From positions 1 through 16,283 of the forward strand of contig JBPCOB010000256.1 in assembly GCA_051000715.1 (NCBI GenBank): a DNA stretch of 16,283 bases, in the 5' to 3' direction. The stretch is from JBPCOB01 sp051000715 (lineage in GTDB: Bacteria > Actinomycetota > Actinomycetes > JALYNC01). Both the position numbers and the translations under genes were made by a program. Below the pieces are notes generated by a model. The model ran no database searches, was not told the DNA's origin, and was given only the letters and a program-made list of their open reading frames with translations. Positions 7,403 through 14,642 of this stretch are shown here, piece by piece (position 1 is the first letter of the stretch; each line of letters opens with the position of its first letter).

Positions 7403-7408
7403 TAGCGC

Positions 7409-8260
7409 GTGATGGGGACGTCCAAACGGGGAACTATCACCCTGCATGATGACTGGATCGACAATCCGTCGCCCCGCCGCCGCTTCATGGACCTGGGTGA
7501 GCTGCACGCCTACCGGGAGCTGATCGCCTTTTTGGCCCTGCGCGATCTCACGGTGCGCTACAAGCAGGCTGCCTTCGGGGTCGCCTGGGCGGTCGTGCAG
7601 CCGCTGGTCGGTGCGCTCATCCTCACGATCGTGTTCCGTCTCGTCGTCCGGGTCGACAGTGGGGGCATCCCGTACCTGCTCTTCGCCTTTCTCAGCTATG
7701 CGGTGTGGACGTACTTCGCCAACGGTCTGAGCGCCGCCACGGAAAGCCTGGTCGGTAACGCCGGCCTGGTGACGAAGGTCTACTTCCCCCGGCTGGCGGC
7801 CCCGTTGGCCGCGGTGCTGCCCGGGCTGCTCGACATGATGGTCGCCCTCGTGGCCACCGCCGGGCTGATGGCGGCGCTGCGGGTCGGCCCGACGGTTGCC
7901 CTGGTCAGCCTGCCCCTGTGGATCATGGCGGTGTGCCTGGTCGCCCTCGGCCTCGGGCTCATCTTCGCCACCCTGAACGTCCGGTACCGGGATGCGCATC
8001 ACGGCTATGGCCTGCTCGTCCAGGTGCTGTTCTTCGCCAGCCCGGTCGCCTATCCCAGCTCCCTGATCGACCCCGGCTGGCGGCTCCTGTACTACCTAAA
8101 CCCGATGGCGGGGGTACTGGACGGGTTTCGCTGGTCGGTGCTGGGCGCACCCGCCCCGCCACTGGCGGCGCTGATCTCGCTGCTGACCGGCGTGGTCGTG
8201 CTGCTCGTCGGCTTGCGGTACTTCGCCTCCGCCGAGCGTCGCTTCGCCGACGTCATCTGA
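7409..8260 (+). CDS. wzm: ABC-2 type polysaccharide export permease (Wzm-like)
   Basis: A 283-residue integral membrane protein that forms the channel of an ABC exporter for lipid-linked polysaccharide. It shows the family's features in order: a cytoplasmic N-terminus, ELIAFLALRDLTVRYKQAAFG (amphipathic gate helix and first cytoplasmic segment, 37-57), about six hydrophobic segments (near 58-80, 88-105, 132-155, 163-187, 200-216, 252-270), LVTKVYFPRL (120-129), LNVRYRDAHHGYG (189-201), YYLNPMAGVLDGFRW (228-242) and the terminal FASAERRFADVI. Length is normal for the family. The start is GTG 7409 or ATG 7412, one codon later; the leaderless promoter favours the former. The ATPase gene begins 5 nt after the stop. 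The symbol is by family resemblance; the exported polymer is not known. Confidence 0.93.
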   Translation: MMGTSKRGTITLHDDWIDNPSPRRRFMDLGELHAYRELIAFLALRDLTVRYKQAAFGVAWAVVQPLVGALILTIVFRLVVRVDSGGIPYLLFAFLSYAVWTYFANGLSAATESLVGNAGLVTKVYFPRLAAPLAAVLPGLLDMMVALVATAGLMAALRVGPTVALVSLPLWIMAVCLVALGLGLIFATLNVRYRDAHHGYGLLVQVLFFASPVAYPSSLIDPGWRLLYYLNPMAGVLDGFRWSVLGAPAPPLAALISLLTGVVVLLVGLRYFASAERRFADVI

Positions 8261-8265
8261 TTCTC

Positions 8266-9561
8266 GTGCGTGCGTCAGCGGTCGAGCTGCACCAGGTCAG
8301 CAAGCGTTACCTGTTGGGTGAGGATCATGCCCCCGGCGCCACCTTGCGTGACGCGATCACCGGTGTGTTCCGCCACCGCGGATGGCGGCACCGCGGCGAG
8401 CGCACGGAGATCTGGTCCCTGCGCGACGTGGATCTCACCGTGGCGGCCGGAGACTCGCTGGGGATCGTCGGACGCAACGGGGCGGGCAAGAGCACGCTGC
8501 TGAAAGTCTTGACCCGGATCACCGAGCCGACCAGTGGGGTTTCCCGTACCCGCGGCCGGGTCGGGGCCCTGCTCGAGGTGGGTACCGGATTCCATCCGGA
8601 GTTGACCGGCCGGGAGAACGTTTTCTTGAACGGGGCCATTCTCGGCATGTCCCGGCAGCAGATAAAGCGCGAATACGACGCGATCGTCGACTTCTCCGGC
8701 ATCGAGCGCTTTCTCAACACCCCGGTGAAGCGCTACTCCTCGGGCATGTACCTGCGGCTGGCCTTTGCCGTCGCCGCACACCTACAAGCCGACATCCTCG
8801 TGGTTGACGAGATTCTGGCCGTGGGTGACGCCGACTTCCAGCGCAAGTGTCTGGGCAAGATGGCCGAGGTCGAGCGCAGCGGACGAACCGTCCTGTTCGC
8901 CAGCCACAATCTGGACGCCATAGTCCGGCTCTGTCCGGAGTCCATCTGGCTGGATCGTGGGCGCCTGCTGGCCCGCGGGCCGAGCGAGCAGATCGTGGAC
9001 GCCTACCTCGCCTCGGGCGTCAGCCGCGTGGAGGCCAGCGAGTACGACGAACCGGCTGAGCCGGTGGCGCTGCGCTCGGTCCGCGTCCTGGACTCCTCCG
9101 GCCGCCAGTCAGCGGTGCTGCGGCGGGCCGAGCCGTTCACAATCGAGGTCTGCTTCGAGGTGGGCCGCTCGACACCGGGTCTGGACCTGTCGGTCGTGCT
9201 GTCCACGCTGCGTGATGTGCGGGTCTTGGACGAGGCATGGTCGGACACCACGGCGACGGGACGCGGTGGGCCTGGCCGGTACCGGGCTCGGCTGCTCGTC
9301 CCGCCGGCGCTGGCCGTGGGCGAATACACGGTGGGCGTCTGGCTCGGCACGGCGTTCGAGGCGGTGCTGTGGCAGGAGGGTGCGCTGCAGTTCCGGCTGG
9401 AAGGAGACACCCACGGCCGGGCCGAGCGGCTGGTGCAGCTCGGTCTGGGCTGGCAGGTCGAACGTGCCCCGGAGACGGAGGTCGAAGCACCTCGCGAGTA
9501 CGGGTCGAAGTCCGTCCGATCGGGTCGGTTGGTCCAGAATGCCGAGCACGAGATCGGCTGA
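8266..9561 (+). CDS. wzt: ABC exporter ATPase with C-terminal glycan-recognition-type domain (Wzt-like)
   Basis: A 431-residue ATPase that energises export by the adjacent permease. The nucleotide-binding domain covers about residues 1-245: Walker A GRNGAGKST (69-77, K75), signature YSSGM (157-161), Walker B ILVVDE (177-182, E182) and H-loop H214. The insert LLEVGTGFHPELTGRENVFLNG is characteristic of polysaccharide and teichoic-acid exporters. After about residue 260 comes a beta-rich domain (PFTIEVCFEV, LSVVLSTLRDVRVLDEAW, GRYRARLLVPP, LAVGEYTVGVWLG, LQFRLEGD). It has the layout of the Wzt C-terminal carbohydrate-binding domain that recognises the finished end of an O-polysaccharide in some Gram-negative systems. 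The last 30 residues are a polar tail. GTG 8266 starts just before the first strand and 5 nt after the permease stop; the open frame further upstream is a shadow of the permease gene. Confidence 0.92.
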   Translation: MRASAVELHQVSKRYLLGEDHAPGATLRDAITGVFRHRGWRHRGERTEIWSLRDVDLTVAAGDSLGIVGRNGAGKSTLLKVLTRITEPTSGVSRTRGRVGALLEVGTGFHPELTGRENVFLNGAILGMSRQQIKREYDAIVDFSGIERFLNTPVKRYSSGMYLRLAFAVAAHLQADILVVDEILAVGDADFQRKCLGKMAEVERSGRTVLFASHNLDAIVRLCPESIWLDRGRLLARGPSEQIVDAYLASGVSRVEASEYDEPAEPVALRSVRVLDSSGRQSAVLRRAEPFTIEVCFEVGRSTPGLDLSVVLSTLRDVRVLDEAWSDTTATGRGGPGRYRARLLVPPALAVGEYTVGVWLGTAFEAVLWQEGALQFRLEGDTHGRAERLVQLGLGWQVERAPETEVEAPREYGSKSVRSGRLVQNAEHEIG

Positions 9562-9580
9562 TGCTCACGGGGGGTGAGCA
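9562..9580 (+). terminator. Hairpin directly after the exporter ATPase stop codon
   Basis: A perfect 7-bp stem (TGCTCAC / GTGAGCA) with a GGGGG loop begins at the base after the TGA. No U-tract follows, so it is not a classical intrinsic terminator. It may act as a weak terminator or as a 3'-end stabiliser. Confidence 0.4.
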
Positions 9581-9681
9581 CCCGCGGCGCCATGTTACAG
9601 TGAGTGGCGGAGGCATCACTAAGAGTGAGCAAGCCGCGTTCTGGATCGCGCGCCGCCAGCGCGAGTCCGCGTGGCCTGCTC

Positions 9682-9687
9682 TAGGCT
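9682..9687 (+). promoter_or_regulatory. Possible -10 element (TAGGCT) before the beta-helix gene
   Basis: TAGGCT fits TANNNT and would start transcription near 9694, placing the 26-bp palindrome at about +10 to +35 of a leader roughly 78 nt long. There is no matching -35 at 17-18 nt upstream, so this is tentative. Confidence 0.25.
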
Positions 9688-9702
9688 GCCTCTGCTCCGA
9701 TC

Positions 9703-9728
9703 GCCGAGCCCGGTCGACCGGGCTCGGC
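9703..9728. repeat. Perfect 26-bp palindrome in the leader of the beta-helix gene
   Basis: The half-site GCCGAGCCCGGTC is followed immediately by its exact reverse complement. As RNA it folds into an 11-bp, almost all G/C stem with a UCGA loop. It ends 43 nt before the ATG. It could be a dimeric regulator's operator, an attenuator or terminator-type hairpin, or a leader structure. No U-tract follows. Confidence 0.7.
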
Positions 9729-9757
9729 AGCTCGCCGGTCCCCGACCCCGAGACCAC

Positions 9758-9762
9758 AAGGA
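9758..9762 (+). promoter_or_regulatory. Ribosome-binding site of the beta-helix gene
   Basis: AAGGA sits 9 nt before ATG 9772 and supports that start, which also places a proper signal peptide at the N-terminus. Confidence 0.5.
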
Positions 9763-9771
9763 CTGCCTTAC

Positions 9772-11157
9772 ATGCGACTTTCTCGTTGGCCCCTGCTCGC
9801 CACCACCGCTGCTTTCGTCGCCGGGCTGACCGGTATGCCCGGTGCCTCGGTAGCACAAGTCCCGGCGTCGTACTTTGTCGGTTGCGAGGCTGCTGCCGAC
9901 AGCAACTCCGGCCGTTCACCGGATGCGGCGTGGCGCACGCTGGAGCGGGCGAGCAGTGCCGCGTTGCGCCCGGGCGACAGCCTGCTCGTGCAGCGCGGAT
10001 GCGTGTGGGACGGCGAGCGGCTGGATCTGGGCTGGGACGGCACGGCCAGCGCGCCGATCGTCGTGGCGACCTACGGCGATCCGCAGGCCCCGCGGCCGGT
10101 CATCCAGAACGGTGGTTGGACGAATGTGCGGATCGACGGTTCCTATCTTGAGGTGTCCTCGCTGAGCGTGCGCCACGACCCGCCGGGCACGATCCAGGCG
10201 TGCGGGCAGCCGATCGGGAACTATTACGGCTTCGTCCTGGCCGACGGCGCACATCACAACGTGCTGCGCCGTAGCCGAGCGACCCGGGAGATGGCCGGCC
10301 TCCTGCTGTCGCAAGGCTCGTCGTACAACACGGTCACCCATAACGAGTTCGTCGGCAACAATGTCATGCAGACCTTCGGCACCGACAAGGATCTGGGGGC
10401 GTGGGGCATGACGTTGAACGGGAATCACCAGGAGGTGTCGGACAACGTCTTCAAGGACAATAAGGCCGAATGCCCCAATCCCGCGGGGATCATCTACAGC
10501 AAGTCGGTCAACCTGTACGCTGCGCAACACAACACAATCCACCACAACTTCTCCAGCGACCGAGTGTTCAGTGAACTCGGAAGTTCGGACACCGGCGTGT
10601 CCGAGGACAACCTGTACGCCTACAACGTCTTCACTCCGACCCTGCCTTCGGCCCGGTTCATAGTCACCCGAGGCGCCGGGGATACCGCCTACGGCCCCGT
10701 ACTCTCGACCCGCGTGCTGAACAATTCGGTGTACGCGGTGGCTGAGGACGGACAGGGCACGGTGTGTGTCAAGGGTTGCGGTTCCGACGTCCTGACGGTG
10801 CGCAGCAACGTGCTGTACACCTCCGCCACTGTCATGTTCGCCGACCGCACGTTCGCCGAGGGCAACAACATCTTGTGGACGACGTCGGGTCGCCCGAACC
10901 TGCCCTTCGAGCCGAGCGCCAGCGACGTGCTGGCCGATCCGTGGCTGGTTGACCCGGCCGGGGGCGATCTGTCCCTCACCGCCGCCAGCCCGGCTGTGGA
11001 CGCCTCGACCAGTTCGCCGCCGTATCCCTACGATTTCGACCACAAGGGAGTTCCCCAGGGTAACGCTCCGGATATCGGCGGTTACGAACTGCAACAAGCT
11101 GACGGCGACCCCGTCCGGGTGCGCGCACCGTCCTTGGGGGTGCCGAGCCCCGCGTAG
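9772..11157 (+). CDS. Secreted right-handed parallel beta-helix protein, possible glycan-active enzyme
   Basis: A 461-residue exported protein. It has a Sec signal peptide: MRLSRW, a hydrophobic core at 7-22, and a likely cut after SVA (residue 28). The mature start YFVGCEAAADSNSGRSPDAAWRTLE, with LRPGDSLLVQRG (65-76), is the typical opening of secreted parallel beta-helix proteins. The middle carries irregular beta-helix coils with Asn-rich turns (NVLRRSRATRE, NTVTHNEFVGN, EVSDNVFKDN, NTIHHNF, NLYAYNVF, RVLNNSVY, VRSNVLYT). The end is SPAVDAS...NAPDIGGYE, the standard C-terminus of the fold. Six Cys (38, 77, 144, 234, 332, 336) could pair outside the cell. The fold occurs in polysaccharide lyases, epimerases and hydrolases, but no catalytic residues can be assigned. 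Its place between exporter and glycosyltransferases suggests it acts on the exported glycan. Confidence 0.85.
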   Translation: MRLSRWPLLATTAAFVAGLTGMPGASVAQVPASYFVGCEAAADSNSGRSPDAAWRTLERASSAALRPGDSLLVQRGCVWDGERLDLGWDGTASAPIVVATYGDPQAPRPVIQNGGWTNVRIDGSYLEVSSLSVRHDPPGTIQACGQPIGNYYGFVLADGAHHNVLRRSRATREMAGLLLSQGSSYNTVTHNEFVGNNVMQTFGTDKDLGAWGMTLNGNHQEVSDNVFKDNKAECPNPAGIIYSKSVNLYAAQHNTIHHNFSSDRVFSELGSSDTGVSEDNLYAYNVFTPTLPSARFIVTRGAGDTAYGPVLSTRVLNNSVYAVAEDGQGTVCVKGCGSDVLTVRSNVLYTSATVMFADRTFAEGNNILWTTSGRPNLPFEPSASDVLADPWLVDPAGGDLSLTAASPAVDASTSSPPYPYDFDHKGVPQGNAPDIGGYELQQADGDPVRVRAPSLGVPSPA

Positions 11158-11160
11158 TAT
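11155..11160 (+). promoter_or_regulatory. Possible -10 element (TAGTAT) overlapping the beta-helix stop codon
   Basis: TAGTAT fits TANNNT and contains the TAG stop at 11155-11157. TTGGGG at 11134-11139 could be a -35 but with a short 15-nt spacer. It would start transcription near 11167, giving the sulfotransferase-GT4 gene its own leader of about 66 nt. That leader contains a direct repeat GACCGGCA (11173-11180 and 11207-11214). Confidence 0.3.
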
Positions 11161-11217
11161 CTGGGTCGGCGTGACCGGCACGGGGAGTCCGCCTCAATTC
11201 GGGACCGACCGGCAGAT

Positions 11218-11225
11218 GGAGGGGG
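11218..11225 (+). promoter_or_regulatory. Ribosome-binding site of the sulfotransferase-GT4 fusion gene
   Basis: GGAGGGGG ends 7 nt before ATG 11233. It is the strongest Shine-Dalgarno on the plus-strand side and fixes the start. Confidence 0.65.
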
Positions 11226-11232
11226 CTCGCAG

Positions 11233-13488
11233 ATGCCTCGCGGGCACCCCGTCAAGGTCGTCTACATCGGCGGTTACAGCCGCAGCGGTAGCACATTGCT
11301 CCTGCAGTTGCTCAGCGGGATGCCCACGGTCACCGCCATCGGCGAGCTGCACGACGTGTGGCGGCGCAGTCTGCGGGAGAACCAGCTGTGCGGATGCGGG
11401 CTTCCCTTCCACGACTGTCCGTTCTGGTCCGCGGTGATCCAGGACGTGTTCGGTACCGGCCCGTCCGGCGTCAGGTATGCCGGCCTCGAGCGACGCCGGA
11501 TGAGCATCCAGGGCACGGGAACCCCGCGGGGCTGGCCGGGTTTGACGCGGTCGATCTCGTCCGCTCTGCAGACGCCGAACTACCTGGCCGGGCGACGGTC
11601 CTACGTCGAGCTGCTCGGTCGCCTCTACACGGCCGTCGCGCGAGCGGCGGATACGACGACGATCATCGATTCCTCCAAGGTCCCGCAGTACGCCTGGCTG
11701 CTGCGGTCCTCGGAGGATCTCAAGGTGCACATGGTGCACCTGGTTCGCGACAGCCGCGCGTCGGCGCACTCCTGGCGGCGGGTCAAGGTCCGCCCCGAGG
11801 TCCACTGGCGCACCGAATACATGGCGCGGCACTCGCTCCTGCGCTCCGCCGTCGAATGGGCCGCGTTCAACCGGCTGCTCGCCCGAAGGCGGGAGCTGTA
11901 TGCCAGCTACACCCTGCTGCGCTACGAGGATCTGGTAGACGATCCTGCCGGTGCGCTCCGCGAGATCGGACGCGCGGTCGGCGAGGAATGGCCTGTGGAC
12001 AGTGCGCTGGGGCGCCTCACGGCCGGGAGTTCCTGCGCGCCGCACACCGCCTCGGGTAACCCGGTGCGCTTCCAGACCGGTCCGCTGCACCTGCGCCGGG
12101 ACGACGCCTGGCAGTGGGACATGCCGGTGCACCAACAGGCACTGGTGTCCGCGGTGACAGCGACCGGGTTGCGCCGATACGGTTATCCCCTTCGAACCAC
12201 GACTGGTGGTGCGTCCTCCTCGGTCAGGTCGTCGTATCCAGGGGAACTGAAGAGTCCTGACGTGGCCAACGGGGATGCCGCCCGTGCCGGCGAATTGTGT
12301 CAGCCAAAGCGGCTACTGATGGTTAGCGCCCGCTACCCTCCGTTCATCGGCGGCACCGAACTGCACGTCGCCGAGGTCGCCCGGCGGCTGGCGGCGCGGG
12401 GACACGACGTCAGCGTTCTGACCACCGAGCTGTCCGGTGGGCAACGGCGCAGCGAGATGCGCGACGGGGTGCGGGTGATCACCGTGCCCGCGTGGCCGGC
12501 CGGGCGGGACTGGTACTTCGCCCCGGCGGTCGTGACCGAGGTGCGCCGCGCCCGCTGGGACGTGGTGCATTGCCAGGGCTACCACACGTTCGTCGCGCCG
12601 TTGGGCATGCTGGCCGCCCTGACGTCCCGGCAGCCCTACGTCGTCACCTTCCACAGCGGAGGTCACGACTCGCGGCTGCGCCGCCTGGCGCGACCCGTGC
12701 AGCGCCGGCTGTTGCGCGGCCTGCTCCTGCGGGCCGATCACCTCGTCGCGGTCAGCGACTACGAGGCGGACTTCTTCACCCGCAAGCTCCGGCTACCCGA
12801 GGATCGCCTCAGTGTCATCTCCAACGGTGTCTCCGCCGACTTCCAGCCGCGCTCCGGGCCCCCCGGACCCGAGCACCGGTTGATCTGCTCGCTCGGCCGG
12901 CTCGAGCGCTACAAGGGGCATCACCGCCTGATCGCCGCCCTGCCGGAACTGCACCGGCGAGACCCGTCCATCCGTCTGGTCCTGGTGGGTGCCGGCGACT
13001 ACGGGGCGTCCCTCGAACGCCAGGTCGACCGGCTCGGGTTGCGCCATCTGGTCGAATTCCGGTCCTCGGCGATCGATCGGCGCGAGGAAATATCGACGTT
13101 GCTGGGGCGGGCCAGCCTCGTGGTCAGTCTGAGCGAATACGAATCCCAGGGTGTCGCCGTGCTCGAGGCCTTGGCCGTGGGCAGCCCGGTGCTCGTCAAC
13201 GACGCGACGGCGTTCCGCCAACTGGGTGCGGCCGGCCTGGTCAACGTCGTGCCGCCCAACTGCTCCTCGCACACATTGGCCGAGATCGTCCTGCACTGCC
13301 TGCAGCAGGACTCGGTCGTACCACCCCAGGTGCCGCCCACCTGGGAGGCCACCACGGACGCCTTGGAAGCGCTGTACGAGTTCGTCTTGCAGCGCGCGCG
13401 CGGCCGCAATCGCGAGCAGCGCCGGGGACGGGGACGGTCCGCGCTCGCGTCGGCAGTCCGGCACGCCCCCCTGGCGGCGCGCGAATGA
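11233..13488 (+). CDS. Fusion: PAPS-dependent sulfotransferase + family 4 glycosyltransferase
   Basis: One uninterrupted 751-residue ORF with two enzymes. Residues 1-320 are a sulfotransferase. The 5'-phosphosulfate loop is GGYSRSGSTLL (13-23), the 3'-phosphate motif is HLVRDSRASAHSW (169-181; R172, S180), and FQTGPLH comes near the end. A Cys cluster LCGCGLPFHDCPFW (52-65; C53, C55, C62) is common in one actinobacterial sulfotransferase group. Residues about 322-356 form a Ser/Gly/Ala-rich linker. Residues 357-735 are a GT4 domain: LLMVSARYPPFIGGTELHV (361-379), CSLGRLERYKGHHRLI with R556 and K561, LVLVGAGDYG, and the EX7E element SEYESQGVAVLEALAVGSPVL (E637 and E645). The tail is Arg-rich. 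The sulfate acceptor is probably the growing glycan or its lipid; this is inferred. The stop overlaps the next ATG (ATGA). Confidence 0.9.
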   Translation: MPRGHPVKVVYIGGYSRSGSTLLLQLLSGMPTVTAIGELHDVWRRSLRENQLCGCGLPFHDCPFWSAVIQDVFGTGPSGVRYAGLERRRMSIQGTGTPRGWPGLTRSISSALQTPNYLAGRRSYVELLGRLYTAVARAADTTTIIDSSKVPQYAWLLRSSEDLKVHMVHLVRDSRASAHSWRRVKVRPEVHWRTEYMARHSLLRSAVEWAAFNRLLARRRELYASYTLLRYEDLVDDPAGALREIGRAVGEEWPVDSALGRLTAGSSCAPHTASGNPVRFQTGPLHLRRDDAWQWDMPVHQQALVSAVTATGLRRYGYPLRTTTGGASSSVRSSYPGELKSPDVANGDAARAGELCQPKRLLMVSARYPPFIGGTELHVAEVARRLAARGHDVSVLTTELSGGQRRSEMRDGVRVITVPAWPAGRDWYFAPAVVTEVRRARWDVVHCQGYHTFVAPLGMLAALTSRQPYVVTFHSGGHDSRLRRLARPVQRRLLRGLLLRADHLVAVSDYEADFFTRKLRLPEDRLSVISNGVSADFQPRSGPPGPEHRLICSLGRLERYKGHHRLIAALPELHRRDPSIRLVLVGAGDYGASLERQVDRLGLRHLVEFRSSAIDRREEISTLLGRASLVVSLSEYESQGVAVLEALAVGSPVLVNDATAFRQLGAAGLVNVVPPNCSSHTLAEIVLHCLQQDSVVPPQVPPTWEATTDALEALYEFVLQRARGRNREQRRGRGRSALASAVRHAPLAARE

Positions 13489-14642
13489 GAGTCGGCATCC
13501 TGGCGCACGGACCGGCAACGCACCCGACGGGGGTGCCGCGCGCATCAATGGAGTTGATGCACGCCCTGCTCCAGCTGCCCGACGCCCCCGAGATCGTGGT
13601 GCTGGGCGATGAGGACCTCGGAGCCGTGGACGCGCGACATCTCGACCTCGTCCGGGTCCGGCTACCCGCTCGGTTGTCCCCTGTGGCTCGTGGCGTGCGT
13701 CGCAGTCTCGGCCTGCGGATCAGCCACTTGACGTGCGTGGCGGGTTGGCTGCCCACAGTCGCCCGGCAGCACCGCCTCGACGTCATCCATGACTTCACCG
13801 GGCTGGCCCCCTTCCCGCGGCGGTTGCCCTCGACGCTGGCGGTGGCCACCCTGCACGACCTGGTCTCACATCGGCGGAAATCCACCAACGACGTCCTGGA
13901 CGACCTCATCCAGCGCCGTTGGCTGCGGTGGGCCCTGCGCCACGTGGACGCCGTCGTCACGGTCAGTGACACGGTGAGCGCCGACGTCCGGCGCATCTTC
14001 GGCCTGCCGGGAACCCCGGTCGTGGCGGTGCCCCATGGCGTGGACCACCAGCTGCGGCTCGCAGACGGCCCCGCGCCGGAGTGCGAGCTCGCCCGGCCGT
14101 ACCTGCTGGCGGTGGGGGTGACCAGCGAGCGGAAGAACATGCAGGCGCTCGTGCGCGCAGCGAGTCCACACTGGCGGGCCGGCCGGCTGCCGCCGTTGGT
14201 GATGGTCGGGCCCGAGGGTCCGGTCCTGCGCCGGGTGCTCGACGCGGCGCGCCAGCTCGGCGTACAGGACTTCGTGTCCAGCGCGGGCTATGTCCCCGAC
14301 CGGGCCCTGGGCGCTTACTACGAAGCCGCCGTGGCGTTGGTGTACCCGTCGGTCGACGAGGGCTTCGGCCTGCCGGTGCTGGAGGCCATGGCCCACGGCA
14401 CACCGGTACTGACCGCGGCAGGCGGCGCGACGGCCGAGGTCGCCGGTGACGCCGCGCTACTCGTCGATCCGCACAGCGAGGAGTCACTCGCGGAGGGACT
14501 GTTGCAGATCGCGCACGATTCCCGGCTGCGCGCTGAGTTGGTGCGGCGCGGAGCCCTGCGGGCCGCGGAGTTCAGCTGGCGACGCAGTGCCCGCACCCTC
14601 ATCGGCCTCTACACGGAGCTGCTGGAAGCCCCATGCGGCTGA
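13485..14642 (+). CDS. Family 4 glycosyltransferase (mannosyltransferase-like)
   Basis: A 385-residue GT-B enzyme. Landmarks are a glycine-containing N-terminal loop GILAHGPATHPTGVPRAS (4-21), VIHDFTG (100-106), VATLHDLVSHRR (120-131, H124), AVVTVSDTVSADV (156-168), VAVPHGVD (180-187), GVTSERKNMQALVRA (211-225, R216/K217) and the EX7E element VDEGFGLPVLEAMAHGTPVL (E292 and E300). The HD...SxxS...PHGVD pattern is typical of bacterial GT4 mannosyl- and related transferases, but the donor cannot be fixed. ATG 13485 overlaps the stop of the sulfotransferase-GT4 gene; the open frame before it is a shadow. The next gene starts 10 nt before this stop. Confidence 0.92.
   Translation: MRVGILAHGPATHPTGVPRASMELMHALLQLPDAPEIVVLGDEDLGAVDARHLDLVRVRLPARLSPVARGVRRSLGLRISHLTCVAGWLPTVARQHRLDVIHDFTGLAPFPRRLPSTLAVATLHDLVSHRRKSTNDVLDDLIQRRWLRWALRHVDAVVTVSDTVSADVRRIFGLPGTPVVAVPHGVDHQLRLADGPAPECELARPYLLAVGVTSERKNMQALVRAASPHWRAGRLPPLVMVGPEGPVLRRVLDAARQLGVQDFVSSAGYVPDRALGAYYEAAVALVYPSVDEGFGLPVLEAMAHGTPVLTAAGGATAEVAGDAALLVDPHSEESLAEGLLQIAHDSRLRAELVRRGALRAAEFSWRRSARTLIGLYTELLEAPCG

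Larger units (their letters stand above)
9562..9771 (+). other. Intergenic region of 210 bp between the exporter ATPase and the beta-helix protein genes
   Basis: This is the longest plus-strand gap in the polysaccharide locus. It holds the post-stop hairpin, TANNNT candidates at 9596-9601 (TACAGT) and 9682-9687 (TAGGCT), the 26-bp palindrome at 9703-9728, and the AAGGA ribosome-binding site at 9758-9762. A -35 is not convincing for either -10 candidate. No ORF in it looks real. Confidence 0.6.

Noticed and set aside
6058..7449. 463-codon plus-strand ORF antisense to the first GT2 gene and across the divergent promoter
   Set aside because: No recognisable domain; it covers a well-supported GT2 on the other strand and the start of the permease gene.
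7918..8265. In-frame upstream extension of the exporter ATPase
   Set aside because: It is the permease gene read in another frame; GTG 8266 follows the permease stop and begins just before the ATPase fold.
9562..9580. Classical intrinsic terminator after the exporter ATPase gene
   Set aside because: The hairpin is real but no T-run follows, so it is listed only as a weak terminator-like structure.
9916..11181. 421-codon minus-strand ORF antisense to the beta-helix gene
   Set aside because: Low-complexity His/Arg/Val translation without motifs. The plus-strand gene has a signal peptide, an RBS and a conserved fold pattern.
12492..13484. In-frame upstream extension of the GT4 at 13485
   Set aside because: It is a shadow of the sulfotransferase-GT4 gene; the ATGA overlap marks the true start.
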